Of a DNA stretch of 64,000 nt, positions 47,114-59,723 are shown one piece after another. This DNA is from Massilia sp. Root351 (GTDB lineage: Bacteria > Pseudomonadota > Gammaproteobacteria > Burkholderiales > Burkholderiaceae_D). A program made the translations under genes and the position numbers. Numbering within the stretch: position 1 is the stretch's first letter; every line of letters starts with the position of its first letter. The notes under the pieces are model-generated. The model ran no database searches. It had not been told where the DNA came from and was given only the letters and a program-made list of their open reading frames with translations. The DNA lies in the NCBI RefSeq assembly GCF_001425045.1, contig NZ_LMDJ01000012.1, positions 546,141-610,140 of the forward strand, given 5' to 3'.

Positions 47114-47737
47114 ATGACCAATACGAACAACAATCTGCCTTCGCTTGGCGCCCGCATCGCGCTCGCCTTCGGCACCTTCTTCCGCACGCTGTCGGACCCG
47201 CAGTTCGCCGCCCGCCTGCAGCGCATCAACTCGCGCGTGGCCGGCGCCACCGCAGCAGCGCCCACCGCCGCGCCCACTGCCGCACCGACCGCCGCCCCCA
47301 CCCCGGCGCCAACGGCCGCGCCCACCGCGCCGCCGGCCCCCGTCATCCTGCGCGAAGCCACGCCGGACGCCGCCTTGCAGCTGCTTAGCCTGCTGCAGCG
47401 CGAAGCGCGCCTGATCGACTTCACCCAGGAAAACCTGAGCGCCTACGCCGACGCCGATATCGGCGCCGCCGCGCGCGTGGTGCACGAAGGCTGCGCCAAG
47501 GTGCTGCGCGAGCACTTCACCATCGAACCGGTGCGCGCCGAAGCCGAAGGCACGCGCGTCACGCTGGAGGAAGGCTTCGATGCGGCCGCCGTGCGCCTGA
47601 CCGGCAACGTGGTCGGCAAGGCCCCGTTCAAGGGCAGCTTGAGCCATCGCGGCTGGCGCGCCACCAGCGTGCGCCTGCCGAAGCTGGCCGAGGCGCATGA
47701 CGCCAAGGTACTGGCACCTGCGGAGGTGGAACTGTGA
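47114..47737 (+). CDS. DUF2760 domain protein
   Basis: A 207-residue soluble protein. Residues about 45-75 are a Pro/Ala/Thr linker with repeated APTA units; the DUF2760 domain follows (about 80-205; ALQLLSLLQREARLIDFTQENL, then GKAPFKGSLSHRGWRATSVRLP). Family members occur next to a pair of Hsp70-like genes, as here. It overlaps the first Hsp70 gene by 4 bp. The function is unknown, probably a cofactor of the chaperone pair. Confidence 0.88.
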   Translation: MTNTNNNLPSLGARIALAFGTFFRTLSDPQFAARLQRINSRVAGATAAAPTAAPTAAPTAAPTPAPTAAPTAPPAPVILREATPDAALQLLSLLQREARLIDFTQENLSAYADADIGAAARVVHEGCAKVLREHFTIEPVRAEAEGTRVTLEEGFDAAAVRLTGNVVGKAPFKGSLSHRGWRATSVRLPKLAEAHDAKVLAPAEVEL

Positions 47738-49620
47738 GCGAGAATCTGAATAACAACGCGCACACCCCGCGCTACGCCATCGGCATCGACCTTGGCACCA
47801 CCCACAGCGCGCTGTCCTATGTAGACCTGCAGGCCAGCGACGGCGAGAAGACCGCGCAATCGGTGCTCGGCGTGCCGCAGCTGACCGCGCCAGGCACGGT
47901 GGAAGAACTGCCGCTGCTGCCCTCCTTCCTGTATCTGCCGCACCCGGACGAATTGGCGCCGGGCCAGCTGGCGCTGCCATGGCAGGCCGACGGCGAAGGC
48001 GAGGCACCCACCGCCGTGGCGGGCGAAATGGCGCGCAGCCGCGGCGCCACCACGCCGATCCGCCTGGTGTCCAGCGCCAAGAGCTGGCTGTGCCACCCCG
48101 GCGTGGACCGCCGCGCCGCCATCCTGCCGAACGACGCGCCGGAAGAAGTGACGCGCGTGTCGCCGCTGGAAGCGTCCACGCGCTACCTGTCGCACCTGCG
48201 CCAGGCATGGGACGCCGCCCATCCGGATGCCCCGTTCACGGAGCAAGCCGTCACCGTCACCATCCCGGCCTCGTTCGACCCGGCCGCGCGCGAGCTCACG
48301 GCCGACGCGGCCAAGGCCGCGGGCTACCAGGCATTGACCTTGCTGGAGGAGCCGCAAGCGGCCCTGTACAGCTGGATCCAGGGCAGCGAAGGCCGCTGGC
48401 GCAAGGAAGTCAAACCCGGCGACATCATCCTGGTGGTGGACGTGGGCGGCGGCACCAGCGACTTCTCGCTGATCGCCGTGCTGGAACGGGACGGCGTGCT
48501 GGAACCGCACCGCGTGGCCGTGGGCGACCATATCCTGCTGGGCGGCGACAATATGGATCTGGCGCTGGCCCACCTGGTGGCGCGCAAGCTGGCCGCCAAC
48601 GGCACCCAGCTGGACGCCTGGCAGCTGCGCGCGCTCACCTACGGCTGCCGCGCCGCCAAGGAAGCCCTGCTGGCCGACGCCAGCGTGGAAAGCTGGCCTA
48701 TCGTGGTGCCGAGCCGCGGCTCGAAACTGATCGGCGGCTCGATCCGCACCGAGCTGACGCGCGCCGAAGTGAGCACCTTCATCCTGGACGGCTTCTTCCC
48801 GCAGGTGGAAGCCTCGGCCCGCCCTGCCGTGCGCACCCGCGCCGGCTTGACGCAGCTGGGCTTGCCGTATGCGCAGGACGCCGCCGTCACGCGCCACCTG
48901 GCGTCCTTCCTGGCGCGCCAGCTGGGCGCCACCAGCGAGCTGCAAGGCTATGAAGGCAGGCAGACCGCCGATGCCACGTTCCTGCACCCGACCGCCGTGC
49001 TGTTCAACGGCGGCGTGTTCAAATCCGAACTGCTGGCCAAGCGCGTGATGGACACCATCAACGACTGGCTGTACCTGGAAGGCGCCGAACCGGCCCGCAT
49101 GCTGGGCGGCGCGGACCTGGACCTGGCGGTGGCGCGCGGCGCGGCCTACTACAGCTACGTGCGCCGTGGCAGCGGCGTGCGCATTCGCGGCGGCACGGCG
49201 CGCTCGTACTACGTGGCGGTGGAATCGTCGATGCCGGCCATCCCCGGCATGGAGCCGCCGATCCAGGCGCTGTGCGTGGCGCCGTTCGGCATGGAGGAAG
49301 GCAGCGAGATGGAACTGCCGGGCCAGGAATTCGGCCTGGTGGTCGGCGAGCCGGTGGACTTCCGCTTCTTCGGTTCCTCCACCCGCCGCCAGGACCAGAT
49401 CGGCGACATGCTGGACTTCTGGGGCCCTGAGGAACTGCAGGAGCTGAACGCGATCCAGATGACGCTGTCGCCGGAAGGCCGCCAGCCGGGCGACGTGGTG
49501 CAGGTGCGCCTGCACGCCCAGGCAACGGAGTCGGGCACGCTGGAGCTGCTGGCGGTTTCCAACGACAATGGCCAGCGCTGGAAGGTGGAGTTCGACGTCC
49601 GCGCAACCGTCGGCGAGTAA
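47734..49620 (+). CDS. Hsp70 family protein (1 of a pair)
   Basis: A 628-residue DnaK-like ATPase. Nucleotide motifs: IGIDLGTTHSALSYVD at residue 10, VVDVGGGTSDFSLI near 232, LFNGGVFKSELL near 425. The canonical lid/substrate-binding half is replaced by a shorter beta-rich region (about 500-628). It overlaps DUF2760 by 4 bp and shares the last base of its stop with the next ATG (TAATG). Chaperone of unknown client. Confidence 0.92.
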   Translation: MSENLNNNAHTPRYAIGIDLGTTHSALSYVDLQASDGEKTAQSVLGVPQLTAPGTVEELPLLPSFLYLPHPDELAPGQLALPWQADGEGEAPTAVAGEMARSRGATTPIRLVSSAKSWLCHPGVDRRAAILPNDAPEEVTRVSPLEASTRYLSHLRQAWDAAHPDAPFTEQAVTVTIPASFDPAARELTADAAKAAGYQALTLLEEPQAALYSWIQGSEGRWRKEVKPGDIILVVDVGGGTSDFSLIAVLERDGVLEPHRVAVGDHILLGGDNMDLALAHLVARKLAANGTQLDAWQLRALTYGCRAAKEALLADASVESWPIVVPSRGSKLIGGSIRTELTRAEVSTFILDGFFPQVEASARPAVRTRAGLTQLGLPYAQDAAVTRHLASFLARQLGATSELQGYEGRQTADATFLHPTAVLFNGGVFKSELLAKRVMDTINDWLYLEGAEPARMLGGADLDLAVARGAAYYSYVRRGSGVRIRGGTARSYYVAVESSMPAIPGMEPPIQALCVAPFGMEEGSEMELPGQEFGLVVGEPVDFRFFGSSTRRQDQIGDMLDFWGPEELQELNAIQMTLSPEGRQPGDVVQVRLHAQATESGTLELLAVSNDNGQRWKVEFDVRATVGE

Positions 49621-52556
49621 TGAAGCCTTACCTCGTCAGCATCGACCTGGGCACCACCAACACGGTGCTGGCCTACTGCGAGCCCGGCTCGGACGAGGTC
49701 AAGCTGTTCGACATCGACCAGCTGGTGGCGCCCGGCGAGATAGGCACGGCGCCGCTGCTGCCGTCGCTGCGCTACCACCCGGCCGAGGGTGAGCTGGCGG
49801 CGGGCGAGCTGCAGCTGCCGTGGCGTGAGCCCGACGTGGCCGGCGTGGCCGAGGTGGCTAGCGGGCGCCTGGCGCGCAAGCTGGGCGCGCAGGTGCCGGG
49901 CCGGCTGGTGGCCAGCGCCAAGAGCTGGCTATCGCATCCCAATGTGGACCGCATGGCGGCCATCCTGCCGTGGGGCGCGGAGCCCGACGTGGCCAAGGTG
50001 TCGCCGGTGGCGGCCAGCGCCGGCTACCTGGCGCATCTGCGCGCGGCGTGGAACCAGCGTTTCCCCAAGCAGCCGCTGGAACAGCAGCAGATCGTGCTGA
50101 CGATACCGGCCTCCTTCGACGAGGGCGCGCGCGCGCTGACGCTGGAGGCGGCGCGCATGGCGGGCCTGCCCAAGCTGCGGCTGCTGGAAGAGCCGCAGGC
50201 CGCATTCTACGACTGGCTGTACCGCCACCGCGCCACGCTGGCGCAGGACCTGGCGCAAACGCGGCTGGTGCTGGTGTGCGACGTGGGCGGCGGCACCACG
50301 GATTTCAGCCTGATCAAGGTGGAACTGCCCGCCGGCGGCGGCGATCCCCTGCTGACGCGCATTGGGGTGGGCAACCACCTGATACTCGGCGGCGACAATA
50401 TGGACCTGGCGCTGGCGCGGCGGGTTGAAGCCCGCCTGGCCGGCAGCGACGCGGGCAGCACGCCTGCGGTGCGCCTGTCGGCGGCGCGCATGGCGCAGCT
50501 CACGGAGCGCTGCCGCGCCGCCAAGGAACAGCTGTTGGCGGCCGATGCGCCGGACAGCGTGGCCGTGACGATGCTGGGCTCGGGCTCCAAGCTGGTCGGC
50601 GGCTCGCGCTCGGTCGAGCTGACGCGCGAGGAAGTCGAGGCCATGGTGGTGGACGGCTTCTTCCCGCTGGGCGCGGCGGACGAGGAAGCCAGGCGCACGC
50701 GCGGCGGCATCGTGGAGTTCGGCCTGCCCTACGCCAGCGACCCTGCCATCACGCGCCACCTGTCCAGCTTCCTGCACCAGCACGCGGCCGCCGCACGCGC
50801 GGCCTTGGGCGCGGCGCCGCACGCCAGCCTTGCGGTGCCGGACACCCTGCTGCTGAACGGCGGCGTATTCAGGGCCGACGCGCTGGCGGCGCGGCTGGAG
50901 GCCACGCTGTCCGCCTGGCGCGGCGCGCCGGTGCAAGTGCTGCACAACGATAATCCGGACGTGGCTGTCGCACGCGGCGGCGTCGCTTACGCCATCGGCA
51001 AGCAAGGCCGCGCCCCCACCATTGGCGGCGGGTCCCCGCGTTCCTACTTCCTGCTGCTCGACAGCGATGCCGCCAGCAACGGCGCAGCAAGCGGCGCAGG
51101 CGCGGCCGCTGCGGACGCGCCCGCTGCGGCCGATGCCGGAGACGACGCCGGGGCGCTCGTGCGCCACGCACGCCGGGCCGTCTGCATCCTGCCGCGCGGC
51201 GCGCAGGCCGGCAGCGAAGTCCGTCTTGCGGAACGCACCTTCGCGCTGCGCCTTGGCCGGCCGGTACGCTTCCACATCGTCTCATCGACCGCCGATTCGG
51301 GCGCCGCGCCGAGCGCGGGGGAGCTGGTTGAACTCGATCCATCCTCCTATGTGCGCCTGCCGCCCATCGCCACCGTGCTGCGCGACAGCGGCGACGCGGC
51401 GGCACGCAAGGAAATCCCGGTCCAACTGGCCGCATCGCTGAGCGAAGTGGGCACGCTGGAAGTGCATTGCGTAGCCAGCGAAGGCGGCAAGCCACAGCGC
51501 TGGCTGCTCGAATTCCAGCTGCGCGCCCACGGCGCCCCCTCGGCCGAAGATGGCGCCGATGAGATCACCCTGCCGCCCCGCTACAAGGACGCGCTGGAGA
51601 GAATCGAGCGCATCTTCGGCAGCCGCGCGCAGCAGGTGGACAGCAAGGAAGTGCGCCAGCTGGGCCGCCAGCTCGACCACTTGCTGGGCGCGCGCGAGTC
51701 CTGGCCCACGCCGCTGCTGCGCCACCTGTTCGACGCGTTGCTGCAGCGGGCCAAGGGCCGCCGCCGCTCTGCCGAGCATGAACGCGCCTGGCTCAACCTG
51801 GCCGGCTATTGCCTGCGGCCCGGCTTCGGCCATACGCTGGATGCCTGGCGCATCGAGCAGCTGTGGGCCATGTTCGACAGCGGCCTGCAGCACCACAAGG
51901 ACAGCCAGGCCTGCTCGGAATGGTGGACCTTGTGGCGCCGCGTCTCCGGCGGGCTGGACGCCACGCAGCAACTGCGGCTGCTGGACGATTTCGCCTTCAA
52001 CCTGCAGGCCGACGAGCAGGAGCGCGGCCGCCGTCCCGTCACGCTGGTCAACGGCAGCGAGGAAGACATGCTGCGCCTGGGCGCATCGCTGGAACGCATC
52101 CCGTCGGCCTACAAGGGCGAGATCGGCGAATGGCTGCTGGGCCAGGTGCAGCAGCTTGCCACGGCGTCTGCAGCCAAAGCCGACAAGGCCGAAGCGGCGC
52201 TGGGCCGCTTCCTGTGGGCACTGGGCCGGGTGGGCTCGCGCCAGCCTTTCCACGGCAGCGCGCACGACGTGGCGCCGGTGGAAACGGTTGAGCAGTGGCT
52301 GGCGGCGCTGCTGACGCTGGACTGGAAGAAGGTGGAACCGGCAGGCTTCGCCGCCGCCCACCTGGCGCGCATGACGGGCGACCGCACGCGCGACATCAGC
52401 GAAGAACTGCGCGCGCAGATCCTGCAGCGCATGGAAGCGACGCGCGCGCCGGCCGCCTGGAGCGCCATGGTGCGCGAGGTGGTGCAGCTCGACCAGGCCA
52501 TGGAGAAGCGCATGCTGGGCGAGGCGCTGCCGCCGGGGCTGAAACTGCTCAGTTGA
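49620..52556 (+). CDS. Hsp70 family protein with C-terminal DUF3731 region (2 of a pair)
   Basis: A 978-residue large Hsp70. ATPase motifs SIDLGTTNTVLAY (residue 5), LVCDVGGGTTDFSLI (near 218) and LLNGGVFRADAL (near 412) are present; a low-complexity Ala/Gly/Asp insert sits near 490-515. Beyond about residue 640 it has a helical C-terminal region (DUF3731-like; RAWLNLAGYCLRPGFGH, EQERGRRPVTLVNGSEED). It starts inside the stop of the first Hsp70. The pair plus DUF2760 form one operon, presumably one chaperone machine. Confidence 0.9.
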   Translation: MKPYLVSIDLGTTNTVLAYCEPGSDEVKLFDIDQLVAPGEIGTAPLLPSLRYHPAEGELAAGELQLPWREPDVAGVAEVASGRLARKLGAQVPGRLVASAKSWLSHPNVDRMAAILPWGAEPDVAKVSPVAASAGYLAHLRAAWNQRFPKQPLEQQQIVLTIPASFDEGARALTLEAARMAGLPKLRLLEEPQAAFYDWLYRHRATLAQDLAQTRLVLVCDVGGGTTDFSLIKVELPAGGGDPLLTRIGVGNHLILGGDNMDLALARRVEARLAGSDAGSTPAVRLSAARMAQLTERCRAAKEQLLAADAPDSVAVTMLGSGSKLVGGSRSVELTREEVEAMVVDGFFPLGAADEEARRTRGGIVEFGLPYASDPAITRHLSSFLHQHAAAARAALGAAPHASLAVPDTLLLNGGVFRADALAARLEATLSAWRGAPVQVLHNDNPDVAVARGGVAYAIGKQGRAPTIGGGSPRSYFLLLDSDAASNGAASGAGAAAADAPAAADAGDDAGALVRHARRAVCILPRGAQAGSEVRLAERTFALRLGRPVRFHIVSSTADSGAAPSAGELVELDPSSYVRLPPIATVLRDSGDAAARKEIPVQLAASLSEVGTLEVHCVASEGGKPQRWLLEFQLRAHGAPSAEDGADEITLPPRYKDALERIERIFGSRAQQVDSKEVRQLGRQLDHLLGARESWPTPLLRHLFDALLQRAKGRRRSAEHERAWLNLAGYCLRPGFGHTLDAWRIEQLWAMFDSGLQHHKDSQACSEWWTLWRRVSGGLDATQQLRLLDDFAFNLQADEQERGRRPVTLVNGSEEDMLRLGASLERIPSAYKGEIGEWLLGQVQQLATASAAKADKAEAALGRFLWALGRVGSRQPFHGSAHDVAPVETVEQWLAALLTLDWKKVEPAGFAAAHLARMTGDRTRDISEELRAQILQRMEATRAPAAWSAMVREVVQLDQAMEKRMLGEALPPGLKLLS

Positions 52557-52562
52557 TCGCCG

Positions 52563-52590
52563 GCCCGGCTGATGCTCTACTCAGCCGGGC
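52563..52590. terminator. bidirectional hairpin between Hsp70 and DTW genes
   Basis: A perfect 10-bp inverted repeat (GCCCGGCTGA at 52563-52572, TCAGCCGGGC at 52581-52590) sits between the two convergent genes and overlaps the DTW gene 3' end. No U tract on either side. Confidence 0.4.
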
Positions 52591-53206
52591 GCCCCGCCCG
52601 GACGTAGCCTTGCTGCTGCGCCACGAACCCGTCGAACGCCGCGATCAGCGGCGCGAACTTTTCCTCGTCGCCTTCCAGCTGCGCCAGCGCGTACGCCGTG
52701 GCTTCCAGCGTGGACAGCTGGTCCGGCGCGTGCGCCTTGCGGATCAGGTAGTGCGACGCCGGGACCTCGCGCAGCGGCAAGCGCGGCAGGCGCTGCAAGG
52801 CCGGGTTCAGATAAAGCATCTTGCGGCTCTTGCGCCAGGTGGCGTCCAGCACCACCAGCTTCAGGGAGGCCGGCTCGCCGGCCCAGGCCGGATCGAACGG
52901 CGGCGCGGGGGCGATGCCCAGCGAGGCGCCGCCCGGCGTTTCAGGATACAGCAGCAGCGCACGGCGCGCGCCGCCCAGCAAGGCGTCGAGCCGCTCCGGC
53001 TCGAAACTCTCGCCCACTTCCAGGCGGCTGTCCGGCAGGGACAGATGCAGCAGCCGCGCGCTGTTCTTGGCATTGGCCACTTCCAACGGATGCTGGAGTA
53101 TCAGCACTTCGGCGGCGCTGGCGAGCGGCGCAATCCAGCGGCAGATGCAGCCCGATTGCGGCCGCAGGCAGGCCGCGCACATGGGACGTTTGTTTGAGGA
53201 AGACAT
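52577..53206 (-). CDS. DTW domain tRNA aminocarboxypropyltransferase-like protein
   Basis: A 209-residue protein. The signature VVLDATWRKSRKM near residue 120 is the DTW motif. An N-terminal Cys cluster (MCAACLRPQSGCIC near residues 9-22) probably binds zinc. E. coli TapT/TuaA-type enzymes put an acp group on uridine in tRNA. The start at 53206 follows a weak site. Convergent with the Hsp70 operon. Confidence 0.88.
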   Translation of the reverse strand: MSSSNKRPMCAACLRPQSGCICRWIAPLASAAEVLILQHPLEVANAKNSARLLHLSLPDSRLEVGESFEPERLDALLGGARRALLLYPETPGGASLGIAPAPPFDPAWAGEPASLKLVVLDATWRKSRKMLYLNPALQRLPRLPLREVPASHYLIRKAHAPDQLSTLEATAYALAQLEGDEEKFAPLIAAFDGFVAQQQGYVRAGRPAE

Positions 53207-53236
53207 GTGCGATTGTAGCGCATGCCCTCCCGGCGG

Positions 53237-54865
53237 CTAAGTCAGCCGCGCCAGTTCGCGCCCGGCCACCGCGCGCCGCGCATGCCGTCCCGGCAGCGCC
53301 GCGCCGGCCAGGCCGCCAGTCTGCGATTCGGACAATTTGAACACGCTGACCGACTGCGCCAGCTGCGCCGACTGCTCCTGCATGGCCGCTGCCGCAGCGG
53401 CAGCCTGCTCCACCAGCGCCGCATTCTGCTGCGTCACCTGGTCCATCTGCGTGATGGCGAAGTTGACCTGCTCGATGCCGACGCGCTGCTCCTCGCTGGC
53501 GTCCGCGATCTCGGTCATGATGCCGGACACCTTGGCAATGCTGGCGACGATATCGTCCATGGTGCGCCCCGCCTTGTCCACCAGTCCGGTGCCCGCCTCC
53601 ACCTGGTGCACCGAGGTGTCGATCAGCTGCTTGATTTCCTTGGCCGCCGAGGCGGAACGCTGCGCCAGCGTACGCACTTCGGACGCCACCACCGCGAAGC
53701 CCCGGCCCTGCTCACCGGCGCGCGCCGCTTCCACGGCCGCGTTCAGCGCCAGGATGTTGGTCTGGAAGGCGATCCCGTCGATGACGCTGATAATGTCGAC
53801 GATTTTGCGCGACGAATCGTTGATCGAGCCCATCGTCGCCACCACTTCCGACACCACCGCGCCGCCGTGGCTGGCGATCTCGGACGCCTCTACTGCCAGC
53901 TGGCAGGCCTGGCGCGCGTTCTCGGCGTTGATCTTGACGGTCGCCGTCAGCTGCTCCATCGAGGACGCCGTCTCCTCCAGCGAGCTGGCCTGTTCTTCGG
54001 TGCGGGCCGACAGGTCCAGGTTGCCGGCCGCGATTTCGCTCGACGCTTCAGCCATATTGTCGGTGCCGCCCCGCACCTGGCCGACAATATTGACCAGGTT
54101 GGTGTTCATATTCTTCAGCGCGTGCATCAGCTGGCCCGTTTCGTCATTGGACGCCACCACGATGTCGCTGGTCAGATCGCCGGCGGACACCGATTCGGCC
54201 ACCTTCACCGCTTCGCTGATCGGCCGCGTGATGGTGTGCGTGATGTACCAGGCAAAGCCCACCCCCAGCGCCACCGCGGCCAGGCCCAGCATGATGAGCA
54301 TATTGCGCCCGCTCTCATAACCCTGCTGGATTTTGGCCGCCATCTCGTCGAGCTGGCGCTTCTGCGTGTCGGCCAGCTTCTGCAGCGCGGCCAGGTAGAC
54401 GATGCGGTTGCGCTCCATGTCCTGCTCGAAGATGCGCTTGCCCAGTTCCAGGTCGCCGTCCGCCTTGGCCTTGAAGACCACCTTGCGCGCATCCACGTAG
54501 GCCTTGCGCGCCGCCAGGATGGCGGCGTGTTCAGCCTTGCCGTCCGGGTCCTGCAGGATGGTGCCGAGCGCGTCCTGCAATTCGGTGGCGCGGCCCGAGG
54601 CCTGTGCCATCTGCTGTTCAAAGCCTTTCTGGTCGGCCGCGTCCTGCACCTTCCAGGCGGCCGTGGTGCGGGCGGCGTTCACTTCCACCACCTTCTGCCA
54701 CTCGGCCACCATGCGCTCCACCCGCACGTGGTCGCGCAGCAGCGCGTCGGTCATGGCGCTGGCCTGTTGCATGCGCACGATGCCGACCAGGGTCAGCGCC
54801 GTCAGCAACAGCAGCACGACAGTGAAAGCCAATCCCAGCCGGACCCCGATCTTCAGATTCTTCAT
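53237..54865 (-). CDS. methyl-accepting chemotaxis protein
   Basis: A 542-residue receptor. Membrane helix 1 at about 11-30, a four-helix-bundle periplasmic sensor (35-185), helix 2 at about 190-212, HAMP to about 265, and the signalling domain whose tip is [27 protein letters not shown] near residue 380. GAGGAG precedes ATG 54865. The upstream frame is an unused open frame crossing tssA. It is downstream of tssA on the same strand, after 116 bp of AT-rich DNA that should hold its own promoter. Confidence 0.95.
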   Translation of the reverse strand: MKNLKIGVRLGLAFTVVLLLLTALTLVGIVRMQQASAMTDALLRDHVRVERMVAEWQKVVEVNAARTTAAWKVQDAADQKGFEQQMAQASGRATELQDALGTILQDPDGKAEHAAILAARKAYVDARKVVFKAKADGDLELGKRIFEQDMERNRIVYLAALQKLADTQKRQLDEMAAKIQQGYESGRNMLIMLGLAAVALGVGFAWYITHTITRPISEAVKVAESVSAGDLTSDIVVASNDETGQLMHALKNMNTNLVNIVGQVRGGTDNMAEASSEIAAGNLDLSARTEEQASSLEETASSMEQLTATVKINAENARQACQLAVEASEIASHGGAVVSEVVATMGSINDSSRKIVDIISVIDGIAFQTNILALNAAVEAARAGEQGRGFAVVASEVRTLAQRSASAAKEIKQLIDTSVHQVEAGTGLVDKAGRTMDDIVASIAKVSGIMTEIADASEEQRVGIEQVNFAITQMDQVTQQNAALVEQAAAAAAAMQEQSAQLAQSVSVFKLSESQTGGLAGAALPGRHARRAVAGRELARLT

Positions 54866-54981
54866 CCCAGTCTCCTCGTGCCAAGTTTTAGTGTCTTTTA
54901 GGCAGTCTGAGCGCATTTCTATTGGAATGCAACAATTAACTGAAAGCAATTTTTCCAGATTGACCAGGACAAAGACGCAAA

Positions 54982-56046
54982 CTAGGCTGGCGGCGGGACG
55001 GTGCCCAGCAGTTCGTCCATGTGTGCAAGGACGCCGGGGTCCTTCAGCACCGCGCGCAGCCACAGGTGCAGCGGCAGGTCGCCCCAGCCGGCGGCCTTCT
55101 CGGCCAGGTACGCCACCGGGCTGTGCGGCTCGGTCTGACGGAAGAACGCCGCCACCTGCCGCAGCTGGGCCAGCGCTTGCGCGCGGTCCAGGGGTGGGCC
55201 GCCGGCTTGCGCGCCGTGCGCGCTGCCCGGCGTGCCGGCCGCGTTTGCGGCGGCCTGCACGCCGGCACCGGCTGCGGGTGTGGCCAAGGGCGCGACAAAG
55301 TCGATGGCGTTGAGCAGCGCCTCGCGCGCGGCGCCAAAGCCCGGCCCGTCCGCGCCCAGTTGCGTCTCCACCACGCGTTCCAGTTCCTGCAACGAGGCCA
55401 GGCAGTAGCGCGCGTCGGCCAGCAGGGCGTCGTTGAACCGGGGCCGGTTGCGGCGCCGCTCCGCATCCAGTTCGGCCAGGCCCGGCCCGGCCGGCGCCGC
55501 CAGCGCCCGGGGGCTCCAGCCGGCATGCTCGGCGCCGGCCGCGCAGGCGGCGTTCAGGCGCTGGCGCGCCGCATCGAAGCTGGCCATGCACACGGCGCCG
55601 TCTTCGGTCACCGCGATCTCTTGCACCAGCTGCGGCGTGCGCGCCAACAGCCAATGCAGGTTGCCGGCGCGCTGTTCGGTGTCGCCATCCTCGATGGCGG
55701 GATGCAGAGCGTCCCAGTAGCGCTGGCACAGGCCGGCCAGCAAGGCATAGCCGTCGCCCAGGCCCCGAAAGCCGCGCGTGCGCGCGTGCGCCTCCGCCAG
55801 CCACACGGCCAGCCGCAGGTCCTTGCTGCGGCACTCGATCAGCGCGGCGCAGCGCACAGCCACGAAGGGCCAGTCGGCCTCTTTCAGCGCCGTCACCCAC
55901 TCGCCCTGGTCCAGGGTGGGATCGTCCGCCAGCCGCGCCCTGACGATGTCGTCCACTTCGCTGCTGAAGGAAATGTCTTCGCCGCAGGCTTGCGACGTGC
56001 TGATGGGTTGCAGTAGTTGCGCGAGGTTGAACACAGGCGTCGGCAT
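54982..56046 (-). CDS. tssA: type VI secretion protein TssA
   Basis: A 354-residue TssA with an N-terminal ImpA_N domain ([20 protein letters not shown] through to [21 protein letters not shown], residues 9-115) and a variable C-terminal half with an Ala/Gly-rich stretch near 260-285. TssA caps the sheath/baseplate. It follows tssH by 12 bp in the leftward T6SS operon. Confidence 0.93.
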   Translation of the reverse strand: MPTPVFNLAQLLQPISTSQACGEDISFSSEVDDIVRARLADDPTLDQGEWVTALKEADWPFVAVRCAALIECRSKDLRLAVWLAEAHARTRGFRGLGDGYALLAGLCQRYWDALHPAIEDGDTEQRAGNLHWLLARTPQLVQEIAVTEDGAVCMASFDAARQRLNAACAAGAEHAGWSPRALAAPAGPGLAELDAERRRNRPRFNDALLADARYCLASLQELERVVETQLGADGPGFGAAREALLNAIDFVAPLATPAAGAGVQAAANAAGTPGSAHGAQAGGPPLDRAQALAQLRQVAAFFRQTEPHSPVAYLAEKAAGWGDLPLHLWLRAVLKDPGVLAHMDELLGTVPPPA

Positions 56047-56058
56047 GGCGCGCTCCCT

Positions 56059-58682
<2,624 letters not shown>

Positions 58683-58686
<4 letters not shown>

Positions 58687-59147
58687 GCATGTGCTCCGCT
58701 GTGGTGGATGGCGTAGTGCAGCGTGGACGGCTGCAGCACGGCGTCGAAGTTGACCTGTTCGAAAGCGGGAGAGACCGCCAGCACGCCGCTGATGACGAAG
58801 TTGACCCGGTTGATGCTGCCGGCCTGCAGTTCGATGCGCGTCCGCACCTGCCCCAGGCGCGGCTCGTGGCGCTCGATCGCCGCCTTCAGGCTGGCGCAGA
58901 TGCGAGCCCGGTCGTCGCTGCTGCTCAGGCACATGCCGGCAAAATCGACCAGGCCGTAGTTGATGATGGAGGCGGCGCACTCCGGATAGTCTTCCAGCAG
59001 CGACTCCGGCAGCGCGGCGCGCGTGTTCAGCAAGTCCTCCAGGTCGCGCGCGACGGCCTCCTTCAGTTGGCCGGCCGCAGCACCGGCCGCCGCCTGGCTG
59101 CGCGCGCCCATCAAGCGGTCCATCAGGCCGGGAACATGGGTACCCAT
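58683..59147 (-). CDS. tssE: type VI secretion baseplate protein TssE
   Basis: A 154-residue gp25-like (GPW) protein. The family pattern is visible in VARDLEDLLNTRAALPESLLEDYPE, split here, and SIINYGLVDFAGM, plus the C-terminal INRVNFVISGVL. The start ATG 59147 (MGTHVPGLMDRLMG) with GAGAGGAG upstream is preferred over a TTG at 59162. It overlaps tssH by 4 bp; tssF and tssG, usual neighbours, are absent between them. Confidence 0.93.
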
Positions 59148-59160
59148 GGCTGCTCCTCTC

Positions 59161-59192
59161 AAAAAAAAATACCGCAGTGGCTTGCACTGCGG
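59161..59192 (-). terminator. intrinsic terminator between hcp and tssE
   Basis: On the minus strand, CCGCAGTG (loop CAAGC) CACTGCGG is followed by TATTTTTTTTT, a textbook Rho-independent terminator, 20 nt after the hcp stop codon. The tssE ribosome site follows directly after the U tract. It likely lets hcp be made in excess of the downstream genes. Confidence 0.85.
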
Positions 59193-59211
59193 CGTTGCGC
59201 TTGCCAGGCGC

Positions 59212-59703
59212 TCAGGCGATGCGGTTGGCGGACAGGTCCCAGCCGCCGGACGTGTTGCCGCCCGCGCCGCCGGTGATTTTCTGCTGCGTGTATTTCCAGC
59301 GCACCTTGGAGAACTTGAAGCCGACTTGCTCGGTCAGGATGTCGCCTTCTTCCACCGATGGCGCCACTGCGCCGATCAGCACGTTCTCGATCTCGATCTC
59401 GAAGTACTTCACGCGCTCGCCCTGCGCGTCGGCCCGCATGAACTCGAACTTGGCCTTGGGGATGGTGCGGCCGGCCGAGCAGGTTTGCAGCAGGATGGGC
59501 GAGGCCAGGTCGGCCAGTTTGGAGATCACGATGTCGCGGTGCTCGCAGCGCTCGGCCGTATGGCCGCCGCCGGTGGAGGCGGTGGCGGACTTGGGCTGCT
59601 CGACACCGAAATTGACCGACTTGCATTCGATCCAGTCCTTGTGGCGGTCATCCGCCGATTCGCCCTTGATGCCATCAATGTACAGATAGACGTCGATTGC
59701 CAT
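59212..59703 (-). CDS. hcp: type VI secretion tube protein Hcp
   Basis: A 163-residue Hcp1-type protein (MAIDVYLYIDGIKGESADD, then a GGHTAERCEHRDI turn and VKYFEIEIENVLIG strand). Hexamers stack into the inner tube of T6SS. AGGAGC precedes the start. It follows tssC after 20 bp, and a strong terminator follows it. Confidence 0.96.
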   Translation of the reverse strand: MAIDVYLYIDGIKGESADDRHKDWIECKSVNFGVEQPKSATASTGGGHTAERCEHRDIVISKLADLASPILLQTCSAGRTIPKAKFEFMRADAQGERVKYFEIEIENVLIGAVAPSVEEGDILTEQVGFKFSKVRWKYTQQKITGGAGGNTSGGWDLSANRIA

Positions 59704-59723
59704 TGCATGCTCCTAGGTGAGGT

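Noticed and set aside
47250-47340. Repeated APTA codons in the DUF2760 gene as an unstable tandem DNA repeat or CRISPR
   Set aside because: It is a low-complexity protein linker with variable codons, not a regular DNA repeat, and no spacers are present.
58687-59187. Extension of tssH upstream of ATG 58686
   Set aside because: The extra residues are the tssE shadow; family start MSINLKTLIAKLN begins at 58686.
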